49,455 nt of DNA, taken from the NCBI GenBank assembly GCA_964369605.1, contig CAYJFD010000015.1, positions 1 through 49,455 of the forward strand. Reading direction: 5' to 3'. This document shows positions 15,464 to 23,705 of the stretch, one piece after another. The notes beneath the pieces were generated by a model, which did not search any database, was not told where the DNA came from, and saw only the letters and a program-made list of their open reading frames with translations. Made by a program: the position numbers and the translations under genes. The DNA comes from CAYJFD01 sp964369605. GTDB taxonomy: Bacteria; Bacteroidota; Bacteroidia; Bacteroidales; UBA932. Positions within the stretch are counted from its first letter, which is position 1; each line of letters begins with the position of its first letter.

Positions 15464-16051
15464 ATGTCAAAGTTGTTCATTATTGCTGGATGTAACGGTG
15501 CTGGCAAAACGACAGCATCATATACTATTTTACCAGAAATGCTGAACTGCCTTGAGTTTGTTAATGCAGATGAAATAGCTAAAGGTATCTCTCCTTTTTC
15601 TCCTGAAAAAGCAGCTATACAAGCTGGTAGGATAATGATTGAGAGAGTTAGCGACTTGATTAACGAGGGGAAAGACTTCGCTATCGAGACGACTTTAGCC
15701 ACCCGTACATACGCAAATTTAATTCGTAGAGCACAGGCAAAAAATTATATTGTTACTGTACTTTTTTTCTGGCTTAATCTTCCCTCTCTTGCTGTAGAAA
15801 GGGTTAGACTACGAGTAGCCTCTGGAGGACACCACGTGGACGAAGAGAGGGTAAGGAGGAGATATGACTTAGGGATAAAGCATTTGTTTAATATATACCT
15901 AAACATATGTGACTATTGGTTGATTATAGATAACTCATATAACTCTGAGATTATCTGTGAGGGAGGAAAGGATATAGTCACTAAAATTTATAACAAAACA
16001 TCATTTAATCAACTGATTAATTATGAGCGAACTAGAAACACGAGAACTTAG
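15464..16051 (+). CDS. Zeta-toxin-like P-loop kinase
   Basis: The 195-aa product is a zeta-type AAA/kinase. The Walker A is GCNGAGKTT (Lys15), followed by FVNADEIAKGISP (Asp36), IETTLATRT (Glu75) and the basic lid RVRLRVASGGHHVDEERVRRR. In true zeta toxins these positions bind UDP-N-acetylglucosamine and transfer phosphate to its 3'-OH, blocking peptidoglycan synthesis. The length (about 190 aa) fits the short chromosomal zeta-like class rather than plasmid zeta (about 290 aa). A 51-aa ORF overlaps its 3' end by 29 bases and is the likely antitoxin or partner. Whether it is toxic is not shown; members of this short class may have other small-molecule substrates. It has its own promoter-like element. 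Confidence 0.82.
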   Translation: MSKLFIIAGCNGAGKTTASYTILPEMLNCLEFVNADEIAKGISPFSPEKAAIQAGRIMIERVSDLINEGKDFAIETTLATRTYANLIRRAQAKNYIVTVLFFWLNLPSLAVERVRLRVASGGHHVDEERVRRRYDLGIKHLFNIYLNICDYWLIIDNSYNSEIICEGGKDIVTKIYNKTSFNQLINYERTRNTRT

Positions 16052-16178
16052 AGATAATATCCTAAACGGATTAAGTATAGCATTCCAGAAAATGGTAAAA
16101 GAGAAGAAGAAGGCTAATGCAGAGCTTGCCTTTGGAAGTAAAGGTCGTGTACTTAAGGTAAAGGCCACTGAATTATAA
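16023..16178 (+). CDS. 51-aa partner (putative antitoxin) of the zeta-like kinase
   Basis: The 51-aa ORF starts inside the kinase gene in another frame and ends one base before the tldD start codon. It has an amphipathic helix (LRDNILNGLSIAFQKMVKEK), then KKANAELAFGSKGRVLKVKA. The pattern of helix, K..NAEL, turn GSKGRVLKV resembles the short proteins encoded next to zeta-like kinases in many bacteria (helix followed by a PxVxWxDGKVV-type strand). I therefore call it the probable antitoxin, here encoded after the toxin rather than before it. The match is to a pattern, not to a named family. Confidence 0.65.
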   Translation: MSELETRELRDNILNGLSIAFQKMVKEKKKANAELAFGSKGRVLKVKATEL

Positions 16179-16179
16179 T

Positions 16180-17595
16180 ATGCTAGATTCATACTACAAA
16201 CTATTTGGCCTTGGCCAAGTAGAGCTAAATACAATTATCAGCGAGGCGCTAAAAAAAGGAGCGTACTACGCTGATTTATTTTTTGAGTATTGCAGTACTG
16301 AGTCATTATCACTCAGAGACGGTATAGTTGATAGCATTAACTCCGACCTCGACTATGGAGGTGGTGTGCGTGCATTAAATGGCGATAAAACTGCTTATGC
16401 CTATAGTGAGATTACGTCTTTTGAGAAGATGCTAAAGGCTGCTCGTTATGCTGCAGAGATAGCCAACAAGCAGTCAGCTGTTGTAAATATTCCATGTACT
16501 GCCAAAGAATTGGCATTCACAAAGTATTACCCTCAAAATAAAACACATGAATTAGGGATCTTGGAAAGAAAGGAACTCTTACTTGAGCTAGATGCTCAAA
16601 TTAGAGAAGCAGATTCAAGAATCACAAAGGTTAATGCTCGAATTCAGAATAGCACTGCCGAGGTTCTATTTTATAATTCAGAGGGCGAGATATTCTGTGA
16701 CTATAGACCTATGACCTCAATCGTTATTTCATGCGTTATGGAGTTTAACGGAAGACGCGAGAATTTTTCTTGCTCAAGGAGTCACCGACAAGGCTTTGAT
16801 ATGTTAAATCCAACTCTTCTTTCTGAATTAAAATCTCAGCTAATCGATGGATGCTCTCGTTTATTTGAGGCACAAAGTCCTAAAGGCGGAGAGATGCCTG
16901 TTGTTATGGGTAGAGGAAGTTCAGGCATACTTCTTCACGAGGCGATAGGACATAGCTTTGAAGCAGATTTTATTCGTAAAGGTACTTCCATCTTTACCGA
17001 TATGATGGGTAAACAAATATGTAGAAAAGGAATAAATATCGTTGATGATGGTACTATCATTAATAATAGAGGTAGTGTAAATGTCGACGATGAAGGTATA
17101 ATTGGGCAGAAAACTTATATGGTAAAGGACGGTGTTCTTAACTCCTTCCTTCACGATAGGATTAGCGCCAAACATTATGGTGTAGCACCTACAGGAAATG
17201 GAAGAAGAGAGTCTTTTCGCTACCCTCCTATTCCTAGGATGAGAGCAACATATATGGAAAACGGAAATGCTAAGACTGAAGACCTTATCAGATCCGTAAA
17301 GAAAGGAATCTATGTTGATAACTTTTCAAATGGACAGGTTCAAATAGGCGCTGGAGATTTTACCTTCTTTGTAAAGTCTGGATATTTGATAGAAGATGGC
17401 AAAATCACCAGGGCGATTAAGGATACTAATATTATTGGCAATGGACCAAAGGCTCTTGCTGATATTCAAGAATTAGCCTCGGACTACCTTCTAGACGATA
17501 GTACTTGGACATGTGGTAAGGAACAGAGCGTGCCGGTGTCATGCGGTATGCCTAGCGTTCTTATTAAATCTCTGAATGTAGGAGGAGTTTTCTAA
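16180..17595 (+). CDS. tldD: TldD metalloprotease subunit
   Basis: The 471-aa product is a TldD-type (U62) protease subunit. The zinc motif HEAIGH (HExxxH) lies near residue 253 in GSSGILLHEAIGHSFEADF, and the C-terminal third contains TGNGRRESFRYPPIPRMRAT and GAGDFTFFVKSGYLIEDGK, as in the family. TldD forms a heterodimer with TldE (PmbA) that degrades unfolded peptides. In Escherichia coli it removes the microcin B17 leader and acts on CcdA. TldE is encoded two genes downstream, with crcB between. The start lies one base after the stop of the 51-aa ORF, so it may be co-transcribed with the zeta-like pair. Confidence 0.94.
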   Translation: MLDSYYKLFGLGQVELNTIISEALKKGAYYADLFFEYCSTESLSLRDGIVDSINSDLDYGGGVRALNGDKTAYAYSEITSFEKMLKAARYAAEIANKQSAVVNIPCTAKELAFTKYYPQNKTHELGILERKELLLELDAQIREADSRITKVNARIQNSTAEVLFYNSEGEIFCDYRPMTSIVISCVMEFNGRRENFSCSRSHRQGFDMLNPTLLSELKSQLIDGCSRLFEAQSPKGGEMPVVMGRGSSGILLHEAIGHSFEADFIRKGTSIFTDMMGKQICRKGINIVDDGTIINNRGSVNVDDEGIIGQKTYMVKDGVLNSFLHDRISAKHYGVAPTGNGRRESFRYPPIPRMRATYMENGNAKTEDLIRSVKKGIYVDNFSNGQVQIGAGDFTFFVKSGYLIEDGKITRAIKDTNIIGNGPKALADIQELASDYLLDDSTWTCGKEQSVPVSCGMPSVLIKSLNVGGVF

Positions 17596-17972
17596 TGATT
17601 CTCAAAAACATCCTGGCTGTTGGACTTGGAAGCGCAATAGGTGGCATACTTAGATATCTGGTGTATATTGGAATCTTACCTGAGCTAACATCTCACTACA
17701 AAACACTTATTATAAATATCATCGGCTGTCTTGTATTCGGGGTTCTATATGGGCTTGCCCATAAGCTGGATTTTCATTCAAAACCTCTTTTTCTATTTTT
17801 AACAATAGGACTTTGCGGTGGTTTTACTACATTTTCCACCTTTGCCTTTGACAATTTTTCGTTTTTGAGGCAGGGAGAAATACTTGCTAGTGCATTGTAT
17901 ATTAGCGCATCGGTATTTTTCTGTATTTTAGCAACCTTCTTAGGTTATAAATTAATAACATCTCTTTTTTAA
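17595..17972 (+). CDS. crcB: Fluoride exporter CrcB/Fluc
   Basis: The 125-aa four-helix membrane protein has the Fluc signatures GSAIGGILRYL, LIINIIGCLVFGVLYGL and GLCGGFTTFSTFAFDN. The last contains the phenylalanine-lined pore and Na+ site of the family. Fluc channels work as antiparallel dimers that let toxic fluoride leave the cell. The start overlaps the tldD stop (TAATG), and tldE starts four bases after its stop, so it is embedded in the protease operon. No fluoride riboswitch is visible. Confidence 0.93.
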   Translation: MILKNILAVGLGSAIGGILRYLVYIGILPELTSHYKTLIINIIGCLVFGVLYGLAHKLDFHSKPLFLFLTIGLCGGFTTFSTFAFDNFSFLRQGEILASALYISASVFFCILATFLGYKLITSLF

Positions 17973-17975
17973 GTT

Positions 17976-19274
17976 ATGAATAAAGATTTAGCACAATATA
18001 TTATAGAGCGTAGTTTAAAACACGGAGCAGATGCAGTTAGGGTAGTACACCGAGAGGATGTCTATTCTGGCTTCTCTCTACTTAACCACGAAATAGATAA
18101 TATTCAAGAATCATCATCTAGCTCTGTGAGCATTTCTATTTTCAAGGACTCTAAGTTCGGGCATTTCTCTAGCAACATTTTGGACAAGAAAGTTCTTGAT
18201 GATTTTCTTAAAAAAGCCATAGTTTCTACTCAGATCCTAAGTCCAGATGTATTTAGAGCTCTACCAGACCCTGCATTATATTTCAAGGGGGAGGGCAAGG
18301 ATCTAGGTCAAGAAGACGCTAATTTCGAAAAAATTAGTGTAGAGGACAAGAAGGCTTTTCTTCACTCACTTAGTAAACCTATTGATAAACGAATACAAGC
18401 GATTACAAACAACTACGACGATAGTATTGAATGTACTTTAACAATGGACTCCCAAGGCTTTATTGGGGAGAGTAAACAGAGTTATTTTAATGTTTTCAGC
18501 GAATGCACCGTCAAGGGAGATGGGGACAGTAGACCGCAAGGGTGGTGGCAAGACGGCAAAATTCATTTTAATGAGCTGGGTACTGACTCTGCCGATATTG
18601 CCCTGAAAAGGGCGCTATCTATGCTAAATCCAAAGAAGATTTCGTCTGGTCTTTACCCTATTGTACTGGAGAATCATATTTCTCTTAAGCTCTTGTCTCC
18701 TATTATATCAGCTCTTTATGGAGCATCTATACAACAGAGAACCTCTTTTCTTTTGGATAGTATTGGGAAAGAGATGTTTAATCCTAGATTAACTATCGTT
18801 GACAGGCCTCACACTTATGGTTCCCTAGCTTCTAGATTATTTGATAGTGAGGGTATTGCAACTCGAGATATGGATATAATTAAAAATGGTATTTTAAATA
18901 CTTATTTTATTAACACTTATTATTCTAAGAAGTTAGATATGGACTTGACGATCGAGGGGCCTTCGTTTCTTTCGCTTGAACCTTTTGGCGAGAGGGATCA
19001 GCAGGCTATGATTAATTCCTTAGATAAGGGTATTCTTATCTCTGGATTTAATGGAGGAAACTGTAATGGTGCGACTGGCGACTTCTCTTATGGTATAGAA
19101 GGCTTTTATTTTGAGAAGGGCTGTATTTTACACCCTGTCAGAGAATTAAATATTACTGGCAATATGCTAGAGTTATGGAGAAATATCAGCCATATTGGCA
19201 GTGATTTAAGTCAAAACACCTCCTTAAGGATGCCGTCTCTATGTTTTGAGGCAGTAAATATTAGTGGTATATAA
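17976..19274 (+). CDS. tldE: TldE/PmbA-type protease partner subunit
   Basis: The 432-aa product is of the TldD/PmbA family but lacks HExxxH, as expected for the TldE partner. The C-terminal GLKxxxTxG region is represented by SLASRLFDSEGIATRDM and GNCNGATGDFSYGIEGFYFE, which parallel GAGDFTF in TldD. With TldD it should form the barrel-shaped heterodimeric peptidase. It is the last gene of the tldD-crcB-tldE set; a 45-base gap precedes the FKBP gene. Confidence 0.9.
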   Translation: MNKDLAQYIIERSLKHGADAVRVVHREDVYSGFSLLNHEIDNIQESSSSSVSISIFKDSKFGHFSSNILDKKVLDDFLKKAIVSTQILSPDVFRALPDPALYFKGEGKDLGQEDANFEKISVEDKKAFLHSLSKPIDKRIQAITNNYDDSIECTLTMDSQGFIGESKQSYFNVFSECTVKGDGDSRPQGWWQDGKIHFNELGTDSADIALKRALSMLNPKKISSGLYPIVLENHISLKLLSPIISALYGASIQQRTSFLLDSIGKEMFNPRLTIVDRPHTYGSLASRLFDSEGIATRDMDIIKNGILNTYFINTYYSKKLDMDLTIEGPSFLSLEPFGERDQQAMINSLDKGILISGFNGGNCNGATGDFSYGIEGFYFEKGCILHPVRELNITGNMLELWRNISHIGSDLSQNTSLRMPSLCFEAVNISGI

Positions 19275-19319
19275 TTTGCAGTATAATAGCATATAATTTA
19301 ACAATTTAATTAAATAACA

Positions 19320-19865
19320 ATGGAAATTAATCAAAACAAAGTTGTAGAGCTTATCTACACATTAGAAGTTGACGGAAAAGTGGAGGATCAAACTACAGAA
19401 GAGAGACCTCTTGGTTTTATTTTTGGAACAGGTAGTCTTCTTCCTAAATTTGAAGAAAACGTACTAAATAAAAAGGTTGGCGATGAGTTTGCTTTTGTTC
19501 TTACTCCAGAAGATGGTTACGGTGTAGCTAGCGCTGAGAACATCGTTGAGCTTCCAAAAAATATTTTTGAGCACGAAGGATCTATTAAGGAAGGTCTTTT
19601 AGAAGTTGGTAATGTTATCCCTATGATGACTCAAGCTGGCGGAGTAGTTCCTGGGAAAGTTCAAGAAGTTAAGGAAGAGACTGTTATGATGGACTTTAAC
19701 CACCCTATGGCTGGTAAGACTCTTAATTTTAGCGGTAAGATCATCACTGTACGTGAGGCTACTGAGAAGGAATTACAAGAAGGACTTTACGGCGAAAGAG
19801 CTCCTAAGGCAGATGCAGGATGTGATCCTAGCGCTTGTAGCAGCTGCGGAGGCGGATGTCACTAA
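19320..19865 (+). CDS. slyD: SlyD-type FKBP peptidyl-prolyl isomerase
   Basis: The 181-aa product has an FKBP fold with an inserted IF domain, as in SlyD: VVELIYTLEVDGKVEDQTT, PLGFIFGTGSLLPKFEENV, KKVGDEFAFVLTPEDGYG and MDFNHPMAGKTLNFSGKI. The tail is rich in metal-binding residues (CDPSACSSCGGGCH). SlyD helps fold proteins and binds nickel for hydrogenase maturation in E. coli. Here the genome encodes [FeFe] maturases, so any metal role is open. The cytoplasmic location fits the lack of a signal peptide. Confidence 0.9.
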   Translation: MEINQNKVVELIYTLEVDGKVEDQTTEERPLGFIFGTGSLLPKFEENVLNKKVGDEFAFVLTPEDGYGVASAENIVELPKNIFEHEGSIKEGLLEVGNVIPMMTQAGGVVPGKVQEVKEETVMMDFNHPMAGKTLNFSGKIITVREATEKELQEGLYGERAPKADAGCDPSACSSCGGGCH

Positions 19866-19889
19866 TCGGAATTTAAAACCTAATATATT

Positions 19890-20912
19890 ATGGTAATACT
19901 AGGAATAGAATCATCTTGCGACGATACTTCTTGCTCAGTAGTAAAGGACAGTTATATGCTTTCCAATGTTATGGCTTCCCAGGAAGTTCATAGAAAATAT
20001 GGAGGAGTAATACCTGAACTTGCCTCAAGGGCTCACCAACAGAATATACTTCCGGTGGTGAATCAAGCGCTGAAAGATGCTCAATGTAGTATTGAAGATA
20101 TTGATGCGATAGCATTTACTCGCGGCCCAGGTCTTTTGGGATCTCTACTTGTAGGGACATCTTTTGCAAAGGGTTTGAGTATTGCAACAGGACTGCCATT
20201 GGTGGAGGTAAACCATCTTCAAGGGCATATCCTCTCACATTTCATTCAAGAAGTCGATAAAGAGAAACCAGTTCCTAGCTTCCCATTTCTTACACTCTTA
20301 GTATCTGGGGGTCATTCCCAGATAGTAAGAGTTGATGATTATTTAAAATTTGAGGTCATCGGACACACCATTGATGATGCTGTCGGAGAGGCCTTTGATA
20401 AATGCGCTAAGATTTTAGATCTGGGATACCCAGGTGGTCCTATTGTTGATAGGTTAGCAAAGGAGGGAGACCCTTCTCGTTTCAAGTTTGCCCTACCACG
20501 TATCCCCGACTATAATTATAGTTTTAGCGGCATTAAAACCTCATTGCTCTATTTTCTTCGAGACCAACTTAAGGAAAATCCAAACTTTATTAAGGAGAAC
20601 ATTAATGACATCTGCGCTTCGTTCCAGAAATCACTTGTGGATATCTTGATGAACAAATTTATTAAGGCGATAGAGGAAACAGGTATTAAACAAGTAGCTA
20701 TAGCAGGTGGAGTTTCTGCGAACTCAGGATTAAGAACTCGAATTCAAGAAGAAGGAGAAAAGCGTGGCTGGACTACCTTTATTCCAGAGTTCAAATTCAC
20801 AACTGACAATGCAGCCATGATAGCTATTACTGGAATGTATAAATTCCAACAGGGCATTATTTGTCCTCTTGACTGTGCTCCTATCTCAAGAGCCCTAGAC
20901 TACAAAGACTAG
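19890..20912 (+). CDS. tsaD: tRNA N6-threonylcarbamoyladenosine transferase TsaD
   Basis: The 340-aa product begins ILGIESSCDDTS and carries the iron-binding HLQGH motif (VNHLQGHILSHF), LVSGGHSQI and GYPGGPIVDRLA. All are typical of TsaD (formerly Gcp/YgjD). It transfers the threonylcarbamoyl group to A37 of ANN-decoding tRNAs, working with TsaB (encoded at 33229-33948), TsaE and TsaC. Length is normal for bacteria. It lies 24 bases after slyD and 16 bases before the FAD oxidoreductase. Confidence 0.97.
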   Translation: MVILGIESSCDDTSCSVVKDSYMLSNVMASQEVHRKYGGVIPELASRAHQQNILPVVNQALKDAQCSIEDIDAIAFTRGPGLLGSLLVGTSFAKGLSIATGLPLVEVNHLQGHILSHFIQEVDKEKPVPSFPFLTLLVSGGHSQIVRVDDYLKFEVIGHTIDDAVGEAFDKCAKILDLGYPGGPIVDRLAKEGDPSRFKFALPRIPDYNYSFSGIKTSLLYFLRDQLKENPNFIKENINDICASFQKSLVDILMNKFIKAIEETGIKQVAIAGGVSANSGLRTRIQEEGEKRGWTTFIPEFKFTTDNAAMIAITGMYKFQQGIICPLDCAPISRALDYKD

Positions 20913-20928
20913 GATAAAATTATCTAAA

Positions 20929-22470
20929 ATGAAAGAATTTGAATTAACCTGCCCTATAGGGAAAGAGCTTAGCGAGGATAAAATTTTCGAAACTGCAGCA
21001 AGCGCTTGTGGTACGAAGGTAGCTAACATAGCAAATGTAGAAATAGTTAAGCGTTCTATCGATGCGCGTTCGAATAATATAGTATATCGTTATCGTTTAG
21101 CTGCTTATCTTAAGAACGATCTTCCTAAAGAGACTCTAGATTTTCCTTATAAGAATGTAAGTAATTCAGAGCCTATTATCATTATTGGTGCAGGCCCAGC
21201 TGGTTTATTCTGTGCTCTAACAGCTCTTCAGCTTGGATACAAACCCATCATTCTTGAACGCGGAAAGGACATTCATAAGAGAAAATATGATGTAGCCAGC
21301 TTGTCAACCCAAGGAATTGTTAACTCTGATTCTAACTACTGTTTTGGAGAAGGAGGAGCAGGTACTTTCTCTGATGGTAAACTATATACTCGTTCTAGTA
21401 AAAGAGGTAATATACAAGAAGTTCTTCACCAACTAGTTGCATTTGGCGCTGACCCTAGCATTACGTATGAAGCTCACCCTCATATAGGCAGCGATCAACT
21501 CCCTAGAATAATGGAGAATATTCGCTTTTGTATAGAAGAGCACGGCGGAGAATACCACTTTGAGACTCGTGTAAAGAATATAGAAAAACTTTCTGATAGC
21601 TCTTGGAAGATCAATGGGGAATTTTCTGCAAAGAATATTGTTCTTGCAACTGGTCACTCAGCTAGAGATATCTATGAATTATTTGCTAAAAATAATTGGG
21701 AGATAGAAGCTAAAGGTTTCGCTTTAGGTGTAAGGGTGGAACATCCTCAAATGCTAATTAATCAAATTCAATATCACAAGAAATACCAGCCTTTCTTCCC
21801 TGCAGCTGAGTATTCTCTTGTTAGTCAGATCGAAAACAGAGGAGTATTCTCTTTTTGTATGTGTCCAGGTGGAATATTAGTTCCAGCCTCAACTAGTGAG
21901 AATGAACTAGTTCTTAATGGTATGTCTAATTCTCAAAGAAATTCAAAATGGGCAAATGCTGGAATCGTTGTTTCTATTGAACCTAACGATATCTTAGCTG
22001 ATTACAAAGGTTCTAATCCTAATTTAGCAGTACTTGAGTTTCAAAAGTCCGTTGAGAGAAGGGCCTTTGAATTTAGCAGTTCTCTTAAAGCACCTGCACA
22101 AAGAATGACTGATTTCTGCGCAAATACTCTAAGCAGCTCACTTCCTAAATCATCTTATCACCCAGGATGTGTATCGGCTCCTCTAGCGGATATTCTTCCT
22201 CAAATGGTTAGTCAACGTCTAAAGCAAGCATTCAGGATTTTCGATAAAAAGATGAGAGGCTATTTTACTTCTGAGGCGCTTATGCTAGGAGTTGAGTCAC
22301 GTACTTCCTCTCCTATTCGTATTCCGCGTGATTCGAATACTTTCCAACACCCTTCGCTTCCTGGCATCTACCCTTGTGGAGAAGGAGCAGGTTACGCAGG
22401 CGGTATCGTATCTTCTGCTCTGGACGGAATAAACTGCGCTAAGGCCATATTTGCGAACGCAAAAGTATAG
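20929..22470 (+). CDS. FAD-dependent oxidoreductase (COG2509 type)
   Basis: The 513-aa product has a short N-terminal domain and then a dinucleotide-binding motif (PIIIIGAGPAGLFCAL). It continues with the family segments CFGEGGAGTFSDGKLYTRS, LATGHSARDIYEL and FCMCPGGILVPAS, and a C-terminal FAD motif (GIYPCGEGAGYAGGIVSSA). It is a cytosolic flavoprotein dehydrogenase of unknown substrate, widespread in anaerobes. It probably shares an operon with tsaD. Confidence 0.9.
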   Translation: MKEFELTCPIGKELSEDKIFETAASACGTKVANIANVEIVKRSIDARSNNIVYRYRLAAYLKNDLPKETLDFPYKNVSNSEPIIIIGAGPAGLFCALTALQLGYKPIILERGKDIHKRKYDVASLSTQGIVNSDSNYCFGEGGAGTFSDGKLYTRSSKRGNIQEVLHQLVAFGADPSITYEAHPHIGSDQLPRIMENIRFCIEEHGGEYHFETRVKNIEKLSDSSWKINGEFSAKNIVLATGHSARDIYELFAKNNWEIEAKGFALGVRVEHPQMLINQIQYHKKYQPFFPAAEYSLVSQIENRGVFSFCMCPGGILVPASTSENELVLNGMSNSQRNSKWANAGIVVSIEPNDILADYKGSNPNLAVLEFQKSVERRAFEFSSSLKAPAQRMTDFCANTLSSSLPKSSYHPGCVSAPLADILPQMVSQRLKQAFRIFDKKMRGYFTSEALMLGVESRTSSPIRIPRDSNTFQHPSLPGIYPCGEGAGYAGGIVSSALDGINCAKAIFANAKV

Positions 22471-22529
22471 CAAAGAAAAAATAAGCATAACAAAGCGGCG
22501 AGGATTCAGCTCCGATATTGCGAATGCAT

Positions 22530-22562
22530 CAAAAAAAAATGAAGGCCATTAAGACCTTCATT
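22530..22562 (-). terminator. Intrinsic terminator of the ileS-dksA-lspA operon
   Basis: AATGAAGG (22538-22545) pairs with CCTTCATT (22555-22562). On the minus strand the stem is followed by nine T (the A run at 22531-22539). It lies 21 bases after the lspA stop and also separates it from the convergent oxidoreductase gene. Confidence 0.85.
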
Positions 22563-22583
22563 AATTCTCATTTTGCGCTATTG

Positions 22584-23210
22584 TTATTTTACTAGCTTAT
22601 CTTCTGGGAATAAAGCCTTCCACCTAAATGCTAGTAAGACCGCTCCGATACTTATACATGAATCTGCGATGTTAAATATAGGGCTGAAGAAAACGAATCT
22701 CTCTCCTCCTTTGAATGGCACCCATTCTGGAAGGACTGTATCAATGATAGGAAAATACAGCATATCCACAACCTTTCCCATGAATAATGGTGCATATCCT
22801 CCTCCTTCAGGCAGAAACGTAGCCACTGAAGACATAGTTGACTCTCCAAACAATATACCATAGAACACACTGTCTACAATATTTCCAAGAGCCCCTACTG
22901 CCACTAATGTAAGCCCCATAAGAACAAGCATTGGAGTTTGTTTAAACACTAATCGTCGTATATATACGATGATAGCTGTCAATAGGACCATTCTAAAAGT
23001 CGTTAATAGAATTTTTCCTATATCGCCTCCAAACTGCATTCCAAAAGCCATCCCCTTGTTCTCAATAAATAATATCTGAAACCAAGAGCCGAAAACAGGA
23101 ATAGAATCGCCTATTTGCATATTTGTCTTGATCCAAATCTTAGAAATTTGGTCAATTAATAATAATGCGACACCAAATATGATAAGTATGTGCGATTTCT
23201 TTAAGCGCAT
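22584..23210 (-). CDS. lspA: Lipoprotein signal peptidase LspA
   Basis: The 208-aa product has four membrane helices and the catalytic aspartate motifs of signal peptidase II: GNIVDS and FNIADS. It also has the early NKGMAFGM segment. It cleaves the signal peptide of diacylglyceryl-modified prolipoproteins, and so acts on the several lipoproteins encoded here. It is longer than E. coli LspA (164 aa) because of an insert between the two aspartate motifs (about VATFLPEGGGYAPLFMGKVV), which is common in Bacteroidota. It starts one base after the stop of the dksA-like gene. Confidence 0.95.
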   Translation of the reverse strand: MRLKKSHILIIFGVALLLIDQISKIWIKTNMQIGDSIPVFGSWFQILFIENKGMAFGMQFGGDIGKILLTTFRMVLLTAIIVYIRRLVFKQTPMLVLMGLTLVAVGALGNIVDSVFYGILFGESTMSSVATFLPEGGGYAPLFMGKVVDMLYFPIIDTVLPEWVPFKGGERFVFFSPIFNIADSCISIGAVLLAFRWKALFPEDKLVK

Positions 23211-23211
23211 T

Positions 23212-23619
23212 TTATTTCTTCTCTTTTAATTTTGCCTCGATGCTTAATGTAGCATGTGGTACTAATAATAATCTTTCCTTCTGAATTAATTTACCCGTTT
23301 CGCGGCAAACACCATAGGTTTTATTCTCAATTCTAACTAAAGCAGCCTCTAAAGACTGGATAAACTTATACTGTCTTTGAGCTAGTTGACTAGTCTCTTC
23401 CTTTGATAAGGCAGATGCTCCCTCTTCTAGCACTTTAAACGTAGGTGAAGTGTCTTCAGTATCATTACTTGAACTATGAGTAATCGCTGCTCTAAGATGT
23501 TCATAATCTTCGCGAGCACTTTCTAATTTCTGAAGGATTAGAGCTTTAAACTCTTGCAACTCCTCATCACTATACCTAATCTTTTTTAACTCCTCAGGAG
23601 TGTTCATATTCTCATTCAT
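23212..23619 (-). CDS. DksA/TraR-type protein with degenerate zinc finger
   Basis: The 135-aa product has the helical coiled-coil of DksA/TraR proteins, then YGVCRETGKLIQKERLLLVP and HATLSIEAK. The classical four-cysteine zinc site is reduced to a single Cys (CRET in place of CxxC, VPHA in place of the second CxxC), as often seen in Bacteroidota members. DksA-type proteins bind in the RNA polymerase secondary channel and adjust transcription during stress. The position between ileS and lspA is conserved in this phylum. Whether it binds metal is doubtful. Confidence 0.85.
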   Translation of the reverse strand: MNENMNTPEELKKIRYSDEELQEFKALILQKLESAREDYEHLRAAITHSSSNDTEDTSPTFKVLEEGASALSKEETSQLAQRQYKFIQSLEAALVRIENKTYGVCRETGKLIQKERLLLVPHATLSIEAKLKEKK

Positions 23620-23705
23620 AGTTTTATATTTTTAATAATCCACAAATTTACAAATATTGTTTATTGATACAAAATATCTAAGTATAAATTAACAAATAAT
23701 TCTTA

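Noticed and set aside
17400..17600. Fluoride riboswitch before crcB
   Set aside because: The region is tldD coding sequence and crcB overlaps the tldD stop; no room for the conserved structure.
22573..22863. Plus-strand 96-codon ORF opposite lspA
   Set aside because: Antisense to well-conserved lspA sequence with both catalytic aspartates; no independent support.
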